This document shows, one piece after another, positions 43,144-52,451 of a DNA stretch of 64,000 bases. Position 1 is the first letter of the stretch. Each line of letters opens with the position of its first letter. Location: the NCBI GenBank assembly GCA_017631375.1, contig JAGBTK010000009.1:18522-82521 (forward strand). The letters are read 5' to 3'. The stretch is from Tidjanibacter sp. (GTDB lineage Bacteria > Bacteroidota > Bacteroidia > Bacteroidales > Rikenellaceae). Made by a program: the position numbers and the translations under genes. A model generated the notes under the pieces. It was not told the DNA's origin, ran no database searches, and saw only the letters and a list, made by a program, of their open reading frames with translations.

Positions 43144-44064
43144 CTATTTTCTTTTTGTCAGCCACGCCAACTTATCGTAGAGTCTGTTGAAGGGGTGTCG
43201 GAGCCATTTCGGCAGCGCGCGGGTGATGCGTAGTCTCCACAGCGATAGGCGATGCAGACGGGTATAGGAGTAGGTCGCAACGGTGTGGCGGGCAAACTCG
43301 CTGTCACCTTTCAGGCAGAGGGTTATCGCCTTACCTATCATACAGCGTGCGATAAACTCCTCGCGTGCGCTCACCCCCTCGCCACGCAGATCGTCAAACG
43401 AGAACTCCGTCTGCTCGGCAACATATATCTTCGAGGAGCGATTTTCAGCACCTACACGATAGGTTGCAAGTGGCTCATCCACAAAGCATACCGAGTGGCG
43501 ATCGGCAATCTTTATCCATAGGTAACTATCCTCGCAAAGCTTCATCCCCGCAGGGAATCCGCCCACACTCTCGAAGGCCACGCGCGAGGCAACCGAAGCC
43601 GAAGGAAGAGCCACAAAACCACTCTTCACCTCCTCAAAAAAGTCGTTCACGCCACTCCTTGCAGCCCTGCGCACGCCACTCCTGCCGTCGGCACCCACCA
43701 CACGATAGGCGGCAGCATACAGCCCACACTCAGGATTTTTCTCCACAGCGGCCACCATACTCTCAATAAAGTTGGGCGACCAGAGGTCATCCCCATCCAG
43801 AAACGCCAGGTGGCTGCCACGAGCCTCGGCAGCACCGCGATTGCGGGCACGCGACACACCGCCATTGGCTTGTCGCACAACCCTCACGCCCCTCGCGGCA
43901 AAAGCCTCGGCACGCTCGGCACTCCCATCCGTAGAGCCGTCATCGACCACGATAACCTCCAATGGCTCAACGGTTTGCATCAACACCGATTCAAGGGTTG
44001 CCGCCACCGATTCCGCCTTGTTGTAGAGCGGGATAATTACACTTATGGTTATATTTTCGTTCAT
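43144..44064 (-). CDS. Glycosyltransferase family 2
   Basis: A 306-residue GT-A enzyme with ISVIIPLYNKAESVAATLESVL (7-28), VVDDGSTDGS, GGVSRARNRGAAEARG and the DGDDLWSPNF metal/donor motif. The C-terminal region (LHRLSLWRLRITRALPKWLRHPFNRLYDKLAWL) is basic and amphipathic. It is the last gene of a four-gene minus-strand set, 2 nt after the pyruvyl transferase, and presumably adds the sugar to be modified. The linkage is unknown. Confidence 0.87.
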   Translation of the reverse strand: MNENITISVIIPLYNKAESVAATLESVLMQTVEPLEVIVVDDGSTDGSAERAEAFAARGVRVVRQANGGVSRARNRGAAEARGSHLAFLDGDDLWSPNFIESMVAAVEKNPECGLYAAAYRVVGADGRSGVRRAARSGVNDFFEEVKSGFVALPSASVASRVAFESVGGFPAGMKLCEDSYLWIKIADRHSVCFVDEPLATYRVGAENRSSKIYVAEQTEFSFDDLRGEGVSAREEFIARCMIGKAITLCLKGDSEFARHTVATYSYTRLHRLSLWRLRITRALPKWLRHPFNRLYDKLAWLTKRK

Positions 44065-44066
44065 TC

Positions 44067-45143
44067 TTATTCAAAACTTTTCACAAGGAAGTCGAGTGAG
44101 CGACTACGCAGAGCCGACATCGCCTCCTCCACCTTATGCCAATCTATCGGCTTGACAAATAGAGCCTCCGGCTCGGCGCACCCCTCATCAATCAGACGCT
44201 CCTCAACCCCGAATGCCGACATTAGTGAGGTGAAACGCGCCATTCCGCGTGCGGCATTACCCACTGCCACGAACTCCTTGCCCAGCACCAGCGACATCAC
44301 AACCCCGTGGAACGAGTCGGTAACCACACGCCTTGCCCCCGCAAAGCCCGCAATCCACTCCTCAACCGAAGGGATAACCTCGTGAGGCTTGGGCGAAGTG
44401 ATTTTTTTCACTTTTCCGCTATTTGCAACTCTCTGAATTATTGCTGTTTTGGCCTCAGTCGGGTCGAGCATATAGGCAAAAGTATGCTCCTCCTTAAGGG
44501 TGCACCCAGCAATCTGCAACAGCCTCTCTCTACCAATCACCATAACGGGATCTGCCACCCACTCACTCTCAATGCCAAACCTCTCGTTGAGGCTCTTGCA
44601 AGCCCCCTGCTCACGCACCGACACCCTCTTGCAGCGGCTCAGCAGCGCACCAATCTTCTCGCTCTCGGCAGGGGTAAAACGCCACTTGTCGCCACCCATC
44701 GAGGCGGCATAGACGATACGCGGGCGGCTGTCGCTCTCAGTGAGGAAGTCGCCAAAGAAGTTCTCCGCACCATAGGGGCGGGTATAGTCGGGATTCCACA
44801 CCTGGTCGCTACCAATCACAAAGGCCTCATAGCCTGCCTTCTGCAGCGACTTGGGCGATAGGGGGGTGGCGGGTGCAACCTGTTCGGCAATAAAGCGTCG
44901 CAGCTCGGCTGTAGTACGCAACTTCTCTGTGCGCGAGGGTATATAATATCTCTTGGTCGGGTGGAGGTGGTGGCGAATCAGGAAGTTGCCCACCCCGTAG
45001 CGCAGCGCGACAGCAGGGCGCAGACGCAGGCTCACCACAGTAGCCTCGTGCCCCATATCAGCAAGGAGGCTGCGCAGTGCCCAAGCCTGCAAGATACCGC
45101 CATAGTTGGTGGCGGGTGCAAGTGTCAGAATCGCTACTCTCAT
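44067..45143 (-). CDS. Polysaccharide pyruvyl transferase family protein
   Basis: A 358-residue protein of the pyruvyl/ketal transferase superfamily. The N-terminus is RVAILTLAPATNYGGILQAWALRSLL, followed by FVIGSDQVWNPDY, YAASMGGDKW, SVREQGACKSL, and the C-terminal VVTDSFHGVVMSLVLGKEFV, all standard for the family. Such proteins usually attach pyruvate from PEP to a glycan. I start at ATG 45143, 4 nt after the FrhB-like stop, instead of the overlapping TTG at 45161. It nearly always occurs with FrhB-like partners in capsule loci. Confidence 0.87.
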   Translation of the reverse strand: MRVAILTLAPATNYGGILQAWALRSLLADMGHEATVVSLRLRPAVALRYGVGNFLIRHHLHPTKRYYIPSRTEKLRTTAELRRFIAEQVAPATPLSPKSLQKAGYEAFVIGSDQVWNPDYTRPYGAENFFGDFLTESDSRPRIVYAASMGGDKWRFTPAESEKIGALLSRCKRVSVREQGACKSLNERFGIESEWVADPVMVIGRERLLQIAGCTLKEEHTFAYMLDPTEAKTAIIQRVANSGKVKKITSPKPHEVIPSVEEWIAGFAGARRVVTDSFHGVVMSLVLGKEFVAVGNAARGMARFTSLMSAFGVEERLIDEGCAEPEALFVKPIDWHKVEEAMSALRSRSLDFLVKSFE

Positions 45144-45147
45144 CGAC

Positions 45148-46296
45148 CTATTTTTTACCAAATTTACGCTTTACAAAGCCGATAACCAACTCTGTAAAAG
45201 GTTTTTGTACATTTTTGTCTATTAACGCAGCACAACCCTTACCCTCATCACCAATGGAAAGAAATGCGCTAAAAAATTTCTCTCTGTTTGGGTGTGCAGG
45301 GTTGGATTTCTCGATGCTTGGGTTGTGGGCTACCGCCTCGCTATACTCCACTCGGAACTTCTCGGCTTCTACGCTCTCCAATGCCTTTGCACCGCGCTCC
45401 GAGCCCACAAAAACCACCCCCACACCATCTTCCGGATATCTCTCTTCGTAGCCCCATAGGTCGCCCAGCGTAAGGTCGGCACCACTGCTGAAACCCTTGC
45501 TCGGGCACTCGGCACACGAGGGACGACAATATAAATCCTCAACAAATCCTCGGTAGAACGGCTCCTTATCTTTCGGGGTGTAACTCTCGGTTGCCACTCC
45601 GTCCGTGCGACGATACTCCACCGCCAAGCCATACTTAGCCCATCCACCTCGCTTGTCGCGGAAGTTAATTTTCAGTGGCTTGCCGCCACCCGTTATCTCA
45701 CTCAGACGTGCCCTCCACACAGCAGGCGAGGGGACTCCGTGGCAGACAATATCTACCGCCAGCACCCTATCTCTATACTCCTGAGGCACAAGGTGTAGGA
45801 AGCCAGAAACCTGGCAAGGTGTGCCCGAGAAAAGAACTTCGCGCCCATCGGCCAATGCTTGCAATGCCTCAGCATAAGCACTCCCGATATGGCTCTGCGA
45901 ATACTTACTGCCTCGCAGTGCGTCAAGCTCATCTATGCTCTCCACACCACGATGCACAACAGCACCCTGCTCGTCAAAGGCTGCACCAAAGACTACACCC
46001 CCACGCTCTACAATCCCCACAGCCAAAAGGTAAAAAAATCCGCCTGAGGAACTGAGTCTGCGCACAGCACGATTGGGATTTACCACCCCAAAAGTGGCAC
46101 GCGGAGCGATTGGGTGGCGCGGGTTCTCAACGGGGCAGACATCGTTGCACGCCCCGCAGCCTATGCATCGGCTCTCATCGACAAGAGGGTAGAGGAAGCC
46201 CTCACCATCTGCCTCAAAGGTGATACACCTGACGGGGCAGACCGAGGCGCAAGCCTCACATCCCGAGCACTCGCTCTTCTTGTCAATAATTATCAT
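45148..46296 (-). CDS. FrhB/FdhB-type iron-sulfur flavoprotein
   Basis: A 382-residue protein. The N-terminal double 4Fe-4S ferredoxin has C10-x2-C13-x2-C16-x3-C20 and C44-x2-C47-x2-C50-x3-C54. It is followed by the FrhB N-domain (SSSGGFFYLLAVGIVERGGVVFGAAFD), FSGTPCQVSGF, DIVCHGVPSP, and the C-domain (CPSKGFSSGADLTLGDLWGYEE). In hydrogenases this family carries FAD and F420; in bacterial glycan loci its reaction is not established, probably a flavin-dependent redox step. It is the second of four tightly packed genes, 6 nt after the LuxE-like gene. Confidence 0.85.
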   Translation of the reverse strand: MIIIDKKSECSGCEACASVCPVRCITFEADGEGFLYPLVDESRCIGCGACNDVCPVENPRHPIAPRATFGVVNPNRAVRRLSSSGGFFYLLAVGIVERGGVVFGAAFDEQGAVVHRGVESIDELDALRGSKYSQSHIGSAYAEALQALADGREVLFSGTPCQVSGFLHLVPQEYRDRVLAVDIVCHGVPSPAVWRARLSEITGGGKPLKINFRDKRGGWAKYGLAVEYRRTDGVATESYTPKDKEPFYRGFVEDLYCRPSCAECPSKGFSSGADLTLGDLWGYEERYPEDGVGVVFVGSERGAKALESVEAEKFRVEYSEAVAHNPSIEKSNPAHPNREKFFSAFLSIGDEGKGCAALIDKNVQKPFTELVIGFVKRKFGKK

Positions 46297-46302
46297 ATAG
46301 TG

Positions 46303-47262
46303 TTAGTCGTTATCAACCAATAGGTTACATCCTCTTATCGGACTACCGTCAACCCTGCCGCACAACTCAAAACCACCATCGGCAGTGAGTCTGCCCATAT
46401 CGGCACTCTCGATAAAGGCGCACGAGTAGCGGTTGGCAAGGTCGATGATATTCACCCCGCCCGTTCTGCCCATCGGCAGAGTGGCAAAGGGGTTGTTCAG
46501 ATCGCGGATGCTTACCCTCATCCACGGCGGAGCGAAGAATACTCCATCGCCCGATGAGTAGGCCTGCGAGGTGAGTTCCGCCATACCATACTCCGAGGCT
46601 ATCTGCTCTACGCCAAAGGCCTCGCAGAGGAGGCTGTGCATCTCCGCCTTGGCCATCTCCTTGCGTCGTCCCTTCATACCGCCCGTCTCGATGACTACGG
46701 TATTGTTCAGTTTGGGCTTGCGCTCCGCCAAGTCGAGCAGTGCGTAACTTACGCCAAAGAGCACCTTCGGCCCATCGTAACTCGCCATATCGGCAAGCAG
46801 CTTGTCGTGATCGTGGAGATAGAATCCGCCACCATAGAGGCGAATCAGCTCATCAACCATATAGACCAACGAAGAGCCCTCGCGCTCCAGATAGCAGGGC
46901 AACAGAGCATATATGCGATGCGGAGTGGGCAGAAATCTCCTCCACGCCTCGGTGAAGGTCTGGCGATACTCATCGAGCGAGGCCATAGGGTGGAGTGACG
47001 GCTCACCTCCCGAGGTGGTACTACTCGAAAATACCTTCTCGGGCTCGCCCTCGCCACACCAGACATTGCGAGTGCGGAAAAACTCAATCGGCAGGTGAGG
47101 AATATCCTCCATTCGTTGCACCTCCGCCACCTCACACCCAATCAGTGAGAGGTACTCGCGGTAAGGCTCACAATGCTCTGCCTGCCATCGGAATAGTTCC
47201 AACGCCAGAGGCTCAAACTCCTCAGAGGAGTTTATGCTCAATATCTCCGACAACGCTATCAT
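46303..47262 (-). CDS. LuxE/PaaK-like acyl-adenylating family protein
   Basis: A 319-residue protein of the acyl-protein synthetase (LuxE) branch of the ANL superfamily. It has LPIEFFRTRNV, the P-loop-like KVFSSSTTSGGEPS, VIETGGMKGRRKEM, SEYGMAELTSQAY and GRTGGVNIIDLANRYSCAFIESADMGRL. Such enzymes adenylate an acyl group and may pass it to a Cys or carrier. The acyl substrate is unknown. It lies 27 nt downstream of trxB and leads into the FrhB/pyruvyl transferase/GT2 genes. Confidence 0.82.
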   Translation of the reverse strand: MIALSEILSINSSEEFEPLALELFRWQAEHCEPYREYLSLIGCEVAEVQRMEDIPHLPIEFFRTRNVWCGEGEPEKVFSSSTTSGGEPSLHPMASLDEYRQTFTEAWRRFLPTPHRIYALLPCYLEREGSSLVYMVDELIRLYGGGFYLHDHDKLLADMASYDGPKVLFGVSYALLDLAERKPKLNNTVVIETGGMKGRRKEMAKAEMHSLLCEAFGVEQIASEYGMAELTSQAYSSGDGVFFAPPWMRVSIRDLNNPFATLPMGRTGGVNIIDLANRYSCAFIESADMGRLTADGGFELCGRVDGSPIRGCNLLVDND

Positions 47263-47289
47263 TTACAACAGGTTATCTGTTTCCTAATT

Positions 47290-48213
47290 TTAGTGCGAGA
47301 GCAGGAATCGCTCGCAGTCGAGAGCAGCCACACAGCCACTGCCTGCTGCTACGATAGCCTGACGGTAGTGGGGATCGCGCACATCGCCGGCAGCAAAGAC
47401 GCCCTCAACAGAGGTACGACCCGATGCACCCTCAGTGACGATGTAGCCCTCGGGGTTGAGTTCGAGCTGACCTGCAAATACCTCGGTATTGGGGTGGTGA
47501 CCGATGGCAAGGAAGAAGCCCATAATATCGATAGTGCGCTCCGAGCCATCCACGCTCTGCAACAGTGCGCCTGTTACACCCTCCTCGTCGCCAAGAATCT
47601 CCTTGGTGTTGTAGCCGAAGAGTACCTCGATATTGGGGGTGTTGAATACCTTCTCCTGCATAGCCTTCGAGGCACGCAGATAGTCTTTGCGGACAATCAT
47701 ATAGACCTTGCGGCAGATAGATGCGAGATAGGTAGCCTCCTCGCAAGCGGTATCTCCACCGCCCACAACTGCCACATCCTTACGACGATAGAAGAAACCG
47801 TCGCAGGTAGCACAAGCACTCACACCCATACCACGGAACTTCTGCTCGCTCTCCAGACCGAGATACTTGGCTGTTGCACCGGTGCTGATGATAAGTGCCT
47901 CGGCCTCCAACTCGTCACCACTGTCGGTGGTGAGGTGGAAGGGACGGCTCGACAGATCGGCCTTGACGATTACGCCACGACGAATATCGGTGTTGAAGCG
48001 GAGAGCCTGCTTGCGCAAATCCTCCATAAGCTGCGGACCCGATACACCCTCAGGATAGCCGGGGAAGTTCTCAACCTCAGTGGTTGTGGTGAGCTGTCCG
48101 CCGGGGGTGATACCCTCATAAACTACGGGCGAGAGATTGGCACGAGCAGCGTAGATAGCGGCAGTGTAACCAGCAGGACCACTACCAATTATAAGACATT
48201 TAATGTGTTCCAT
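47290..48213 (-). CDS. trxB: Thioredoxin-disulfide reductase
   Basis: A 307-residue NADPH-dependent flavoenzyme. The FAD motif is GSGPAGYTAAIYAARA (10-25), the redox pair C134-x2-C137 sits in SACATCDGFFYRRK, the NADPH motif is VVGGGDTACEEA, and the C-terminal FAD motif is GVFAAGDVRDPHYRQ. It maintains thioredoxin. It is the first gene of a minus-strand run that may continue into the glycan cluster, with only 27 nt in between and no terminator seen. Confidence 0.95.
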   Translation of the reverse strand: MEHIKCLIIGSGPAGYTAAIYAARANLSPVVYEGITPGGQLTTTTEVENFPGYPEGVSGPQLMEDLRKQALRFNTDIRRGVIVKADLSSRPFHLTTDSGDELEAEALIISTGATAKYLGLESEQKFRGMGVSACATCDGFFYRRKDVAVVGGGDTACEEATYLASICRKVYMIVRKDYLRASKAMQEKVFNTPNIEVLFGYNTKEILGDEEGVTGALLQSVDGSERTIDIMGFFLAIGHHPNTEVFAGQLELNPEGYIVTEGASGRTSVEGVFAAGDVRDPHYRQAIVAAGSGCVAALDCERFLLSH

Positions 48214-48283
48214 ATTTTTTTCATTTTGCGTTTGTAATTCTAATGAAGGTTGGTAAGGTATAATTTATCTAATGTATAAAGTA

Positions 48284-48291
48284 CAAAAATA
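48284..48291 (-). promoter_or_regulatory. -7 box TATTTTTG for trxB
   Basis: A minus-strand match to TAnnTTTG in the short gap between uvrC and trxB. The start is near 48277, with a leader of about 64 nt. Confidence 0.5.
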
Positions 48292-48301
48292 GTAAAAAAA
48301 A

Positions 48302-50116
48302 TTATCGTGCGAAATAGTCATAGACGCGTTGGGCTTTGGCCTTGCCTACCACCTCTGCCAACTCCTCCACCGAGGCCTTTCGGATGCGGGATACGGTGGC
48401 AAATTTGCTGAGCAGCTGCTCAATGGTGCGCGGACCTATGCCCTCGATTTTTTCGAGTTCGGTGTGGATAAAGTCTGCCGAGCGTTTGTTACGGTGGAAG
48501 GTGATGCCGAAGCGGTGTGCCTCGTTGCGCAGGTGCATCACCACCTTCAGCGGCTCGCCCGTCCTGTCCAGATAGTACGGCTCGGGGTCATTCGGGAAGA
48601 AAATCTCCTCGATGCGCTTGGCAAGACCGACAATCGGCACACGGTGTTCAATGCCGAGTTCCTGCAATATCGAGTAGGCAGAGCTGAGCTGTCCCTTGCC
48701 ACCATCGACAATAATCAGATCGGGCAGATCCTTACCCTCGGCAAGCAGGCGGGAGTAGCGACGACGCACAATCTCGCGCATCGAGGCGAAGTCGTCGGGG
48801 CCCTCTACAGTCTTGATGTTGAAGTGGCGATACTCTTTGCGGGAGGGTTTGCCGTCGCGGAATACGACACACGAAGCGACAGGGTATGTACCCTGGTTGT
48901 TGGAGTTGTCGAAGCACTCTATGTGGCGCGGCTCGCGGTCGAGGTGGAGCTCGCGCATCATTGCCGACATCAGCCTATCTGTATGACGCTCAGGGTTTTT
49001 AATCTCCATATTTTTGAGCCTGTCGGCACGATACAGACGGGTTGCGCGCTCCGAAAATTCGAGCAAAGCCAACTTCTCGCCACGCTTGGGAATGGTGAAC
49101 TTCACCCCCTCAAATAGTCCCTCTTCGGGGAGAAACGGAACGATAACCTCGCGCGCCAAACCGCCCTCAATGCGCTCCGAGATTAGCGAGATTGCCTCGG
49201 CAAGAATTTTGGCGCGGTCGCTCTCGGCACCCACCGAGAGTCGTGAGGTGAAAGAGCCCGTCACCGTGCCACTCTCCACACGCACAAAATTACAATAGGC
49301 CTCGTCCTCATCAACAATAAGCGAAAAGACATCCACATTGCCGAGTATCGCACTGACAATCACCGACTTGGATACATAGTTGTCGAGTACCGCCAGGCGA
49401 CTCTTATAGCGTGCGGCAACCTCGAACTTCAACCCTTCGGCAGCCACCATCATCTGCTCTTCGAGGTAGGCGCGTGTGGCGCGCACATCACCTCGGAGGT
49501 GGCGACGAAGTACCTCCAACTCAGCGGAGTACTCCTCCTCGCTCTGCAACCCCTCGCACGGGCCGAGGCAGTTGCCGATATGGTATTGCAGGCAGACTTT
49601 ATACTTGCCTCTGCGCACCGCTTCGGGCGAGAGGTCGAGGCGACAGGTGCGAAGGTGGAATAGCGAGTGGGCATATTCGAGCATACTGCGCTGCATAGTC
49701 ACCGAAGCATAGGGACCGAAGTAGGTTGACCCGTCGCGCACCAATCGGCGGGTGCTATCCACTCGCGGGAAGGGCTCGTTACGGATGACAATCCAGGGGT
49801 AGGTCTTGTCATCTTTGAGCAGTATGTTGTAGCGGGGCTGCAGCCTCTTGATGAGCGAGTTTTCGAGCAGCAGGGCATCCTGTTCGGTTGCGGTGTCGAT
49901 ATGTTCGAGCCTCTCGATACGCCCAACCATCACCTTCACCTTGGCTGAGTGGTCGGTGCGGTCGACAAAGTAGGAGCTGACACGACGACGCAGATTCTTT
50001 GCCTTGCCGACATAGATGATCTCCCCCGCCGAGTTGAAAAACTGATATACTCCCGGGGTGGTGGGCAGGGCTGCCACCTGCTCTTTTAGTCGTGTTATTC
50101 TCTCCTTCTCTGCCAT
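48302..50116 (-). CDS. uvrC: Excinuclease ABC subunit C
   Basis: A 604-residue nucleotide-excision repair endonuclease. The GIY-YIG domain is at about 15-95 (TPGVYQFFNSAGEIIYVGKAKNLRRRVSSYF). The conserved CLQYHIGNCLGPCEGLQS follows, then the UVR segment near 205-240 and the C-terminal RNase H-like nuclease domain (ECFDNSNNQGTYPVASCVVF, LIIVDGGKGQL). Tandem helix-hairpin-helix motifs (IEGIGPRTIEQLLSKF) end the protein. It makes both incisions around lesions with UvrB. Confidence 0.96.
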   Translation of the reverse strand: MAEKERITRLKEQVAALPTTPGVYQFFNSAGEIIYVGKAKNLRRRVSSYFVDRTDHSAKVKVMVGRIERLEHIDTATEQDALLLENSLIKRLQPRYNILLKDDKTYPWIVIRNEPFPRVDSTRRLVRDGSTYFGPYASVTMQRSMLEYAHSLFHLRTCRLDLSPEAVRRGKYKVCLQYHIGNCLGPCEGLQSEEEYSAELEVLRRHLRGDVRATRAYLEEQMMVAAEGLKFEVAARYKSRLAVLDNYVSKSVIVSAILGNVDVFSLIVDEDEAYCNFVRVESGTVTGSFTSRLSVGAESDRAKILAEAISLISERIEGGLAREVIVPFLPEEGLFEGVKFTIPKRGEKLALLEFSERATRLYRADRLKNMEIKNPERHTDRLMSAMMRELHLDREPRHIECFDNSNNQGTYPVASCVVFRDGKPSRKEYRHFNIKTVEGPDDFASMREIVRRRYSRLLAEGKDLPDLIIVDGGKGQLSSAYSILQELGIEHRVPIVGLAKRIEEIFFPNDPEPYYLDRTGEPLKVVMHLRNEAHRFGITFHRNKRSADFIHTELEKIEGIGPRTIEQLLSKFATVSRIRKASVEELAEVVGKAKAQRVYDYFAR

Positions 50117-50210
50117 TATCTGCTTGTGGGCTCATCTGAAAGATGAGGAATCGCTCGGATTTTCATACAAAAATAGGGTAAAAAAAAGAAAAAACTCGAA
50201 ATAATAGTGC

Positions 50211-50218
50211 TATATTTG
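50211..50218 (+). promoter_or_regulatory. -7 box TATATTTG for the 50.3-kb lipoprotein gene
   Basis: A match to TAnnTTTG, 55 nt before the ATG at 50274. Confidence 0.5.
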
Positions 50219-50273
50219 TGGTTGGAATGCGGAACTTTCCGCTTTTCGGTTAATTTATCTTGTCAGGTTTGCT

Positions 50274-50909
50274 ATGAAAAAGTTTTTCCAAACTATTGCA
50301 ATGCTCTTTTTCTCGGTTGCGATGATTGGTTGTGTAGAGATCAATGAGGATTACGATCTTTCAAAAATAAACAAAGAAGAGATAACGATTGGTAACGAAT
50401 TTATCGCCCCGATTGCCAAAATCACCACCTCAATTGCAGATATGCATTGGGGACTTGAGGATGAGATCCCCACTGAGGATGATAATGCGCAGAAAGAGGC
50501 GGCAGGCAGTGCCGTCGTGGAATTCACGAAATCCTACACCATCAATGGCGCGATAGACCAATCGGTCATCGAGATGCTCGTCGCAAATGGCGGACTCTAC
50601 TTCCTGGCAGAGGTTGAGAATTATAGCCCCATCTTCTTTGAGGCAGATGTGCAGTTCAATGATACTAAGGGCGATGCGGTTTGCAGCCCTATCAACAAAC
50701 TCCTGATTGCCGAGGGTGCTAACGAGGCAGCCACGACATCTCGCGTAGAGATTGAGATCACTGCTCAGGATATTCAGGCAATCGGCAGTGCGCACTCTGT
50801 GCAGATATCTTTAAGAACAAACCTATTCGAATATACTCCCAAGTCAGAAGACAAAATCGTGGTTAATCTGAAGGCGAAGAAGACCGGCGGTCTGTCAATC
50901 AGCCTCTAA
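50274..50909 (+). CDS. Lipoprotein of unknown function
   Basis: A 211-residue protein with a signal peptide and lipobox ending at C20 (FSVAMIGC). The following EINEDYDLSKINKEEITIG and beta-rich alternation suggest an Ig- or transthyretin-like extracellular fold, but I do not recognise a named family. It lies 36 nt upstream of the DUF5723 gene and is probably co-expressed as a surface lipoprotein/outer-membrane pair. Confidence 0.65.
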   Translation: MKKFFQTIAMLFFSVAMIGCVEINEDYDLSKINKEEITIGNEFIAPIAKITTSIADMHWGLEDEIPTEDDNAQKEAAGSAVVEFTKSYTINGAIDQSVIEMLVANGGLYFLAEVENYSPIFFEADVQFNDTKGDAVCSPINKLLIAEGANEAATTSRVEIEITAQDIQAIGSAHSVQISLRTNLFEYTPKSEDKIVVNLKAKKTGGLSISL

Positions 50910-50945
50910 CCAAGAGTATAAACGGATTTTAACTAATAAAGAGAG

Positions 50946-52307
50946 ATGAATAGAATCAAAAAGGTGGTGTTGATGCTCGGTGCAAGCCTTATGAGTGTCT
51001 CGGCATTTGGTCAACTTACCTCATCATATTTTATGCCCGGCTCGACAATCCGTGGCGAACTCAATCCCGCACTGCGCCCTCTGCGTGGCTATGTGTCGTT
51101 GCCCACAGTGGGCGGAACAAGTGCAACCTTCCTCTCCAACAGCCTGACGGTGGGCACTCTGTTCTATCCTCAGGATGGCGAGCTGAGAACCTTCCTCCAC
51201 CCGAGCGTGGATGCGCAGAACCTCCTATCCTCGCTGAGCGAGGATAACACCCTCAATGCAGGAGTTGACTCCAAGATTCTCGGCGTGGGTGCCTATATCG
51301 GTCGCGGTTTTCTGACTTTCGATATGGATGTAAAGGCCGATGTTCAGGCAGTATTGCCATACGAACTATTTGACTTTCTGAAGAATAGCAAGAGTGGTCA
51401 GGCCTACTCGTTAGGTGGCACAATGGCAAATGCAACCGCTACCGCAGAGATGGCTCTGGGCTACTCGCGTGAGTTGTTCAAGGGCTTTACGCTCGGTGTG
51501 CGTGGTAAGTATATCGCAGGTCTGGGCTACGCAAAGATGCACTTCGACGAGCTGAATTTCGCTCTGAACGAAGATGTGTGGGGCATCAGTTCGCACGGTG
51601 TGGCCGATGTGGCTATGCACAATCTGCACATCCCGACAAATGCGGATGGTGCTTGGAATCTTGAAGGTATCAAGATGGGAGAGCCTGAGGAGCTCGCCGG
51701 CTCGGGTATGGCACTCGACCTCGGTGTTACCTACGATCTCGGCTTTGCCCGTCTGTCGGCATCGGTGCTCAACCTCGGCTTTATGAATTGGAGTGCCGAG
51801 TATGCACAGCGCGGTGTGGCAAGCGGTACCTATGCTTTTACTGGTGTTGAGATTGAGTCGGACGGCTCATCCAGCCCCCTAGAGGAGGCAGAGTTGGCCG
51901 ACTTCGTTAAGTTCAAGCCCACAGCGGCAGAGAGTTTCTCCAGCAAGCTGACCAGCAATGTGGTGCTGGGTGCTGAGGTGCCTCTGATCAACGATATTCT
52001 CTCCGTAGGTCTTGTCTATAACCTCACAACGCGCGAACTCTACAACTCGTCGCAGCTGACCCTTGCCGCAACGCTGACCCCCACTCGCTGGCTCTCGGCT
52101 TCGGCAACATACTCCTCGTTTGGTGCGACTTTGAGCGGTACGGAGACCTTCGGTATGGCATTCAATATCCATACCTCGCGGGTAAATCTCTTTGTGGGTA
52201 CAGACTATATGGTCAGAGAGGTGACCCCGCAGCTTATTCCTGTCCACCAGAACAACATCAACTTCTACTTCGGTGCTTCGGTGCCTCTTGCCGGCTCAAA
52301 GTATTAG
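50946..52307 (+). CDS. DUF5723 family outer-membrane protein
   Basis: A 453-residue protein with a signal peptide (1-22, ASLMSVSAFGQ). The mature part starts TSSYFMPGSTIRGELNPALRP and continues as amphipathic strands, with long-chain fatty-acid-transporter-like stretches (RGKYIAGLGYAKMHF, LDLGVTYDLGFARLSASVLNLGF). This is typical of DUF5723 proteins in Bacteroidetes, predicted barrels without assigned function. It ends just after NINFYFGASVPL. It is paired with the preceding lipoprotein. Confidence 0.75.
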   Translation: MNRIKKVVLMLGASLMSVSAFGQLTSSYFMPGSTIRGELNPALRPLRGYVSLPTVGGTSATFLSNSLTVGTLFYPQDGELRTFLHPSVDAQNLLSSLSEDNTLNAGVDSKILGVGAYIGRGFLTFDMDVKADVQAVLPYELFDFLKNSKSGQAYSLGGTMANATATAEMALGYSRELFKGFTLGVRGKYIAGLGYAKMHFDELNFALNEDVWGISSHGVADVAMHNLHIPTNADGAWNLEGIKMGEPEELAGSGMALDLGVTYDLGFARLSASVLNLGFMNWSAEYAQRGVASGTYAFTGVEIESDGSSSPLEEAELADFVKFKPTAAESFSSKLTSNVVLGAEVPLINDILSVGLVYNLTTRELYNSSQLTLAATLTPTRWLSASATYSSFGATLSGTETFGMAFNIHTSRVNLFVGTDYMVREVTPQLIPVHQNNINFYFGASVPLAGSKY

Positions 52308-52348
52308 TGATGTTGGAGAGGGTTATGACCCGAAAAAACAGGCAGAAA

Positions 52349-52379
52349 TTTGAATTTATATAGAAAAAGCGTATTTTTG
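52349..52379 (+). promoter_or_regulatory. Promoter of efp (TTTG-N19-TATTTTTG)
   Basis: TTTG at 52349-52352 and TATTTTTG at 52372-52379, with exactly 19 nt between, a full consensus promoter. The start is near 52386 and the leader about 66 nt. Confidence 0.75.
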
Positions 52380-52451
52380 CAAACCCCAAACCTCAATTGA
52401 GGTGTTACGCAAGTAGTTAGACATAAATTTTTAACAAAAAAACTATACAAA

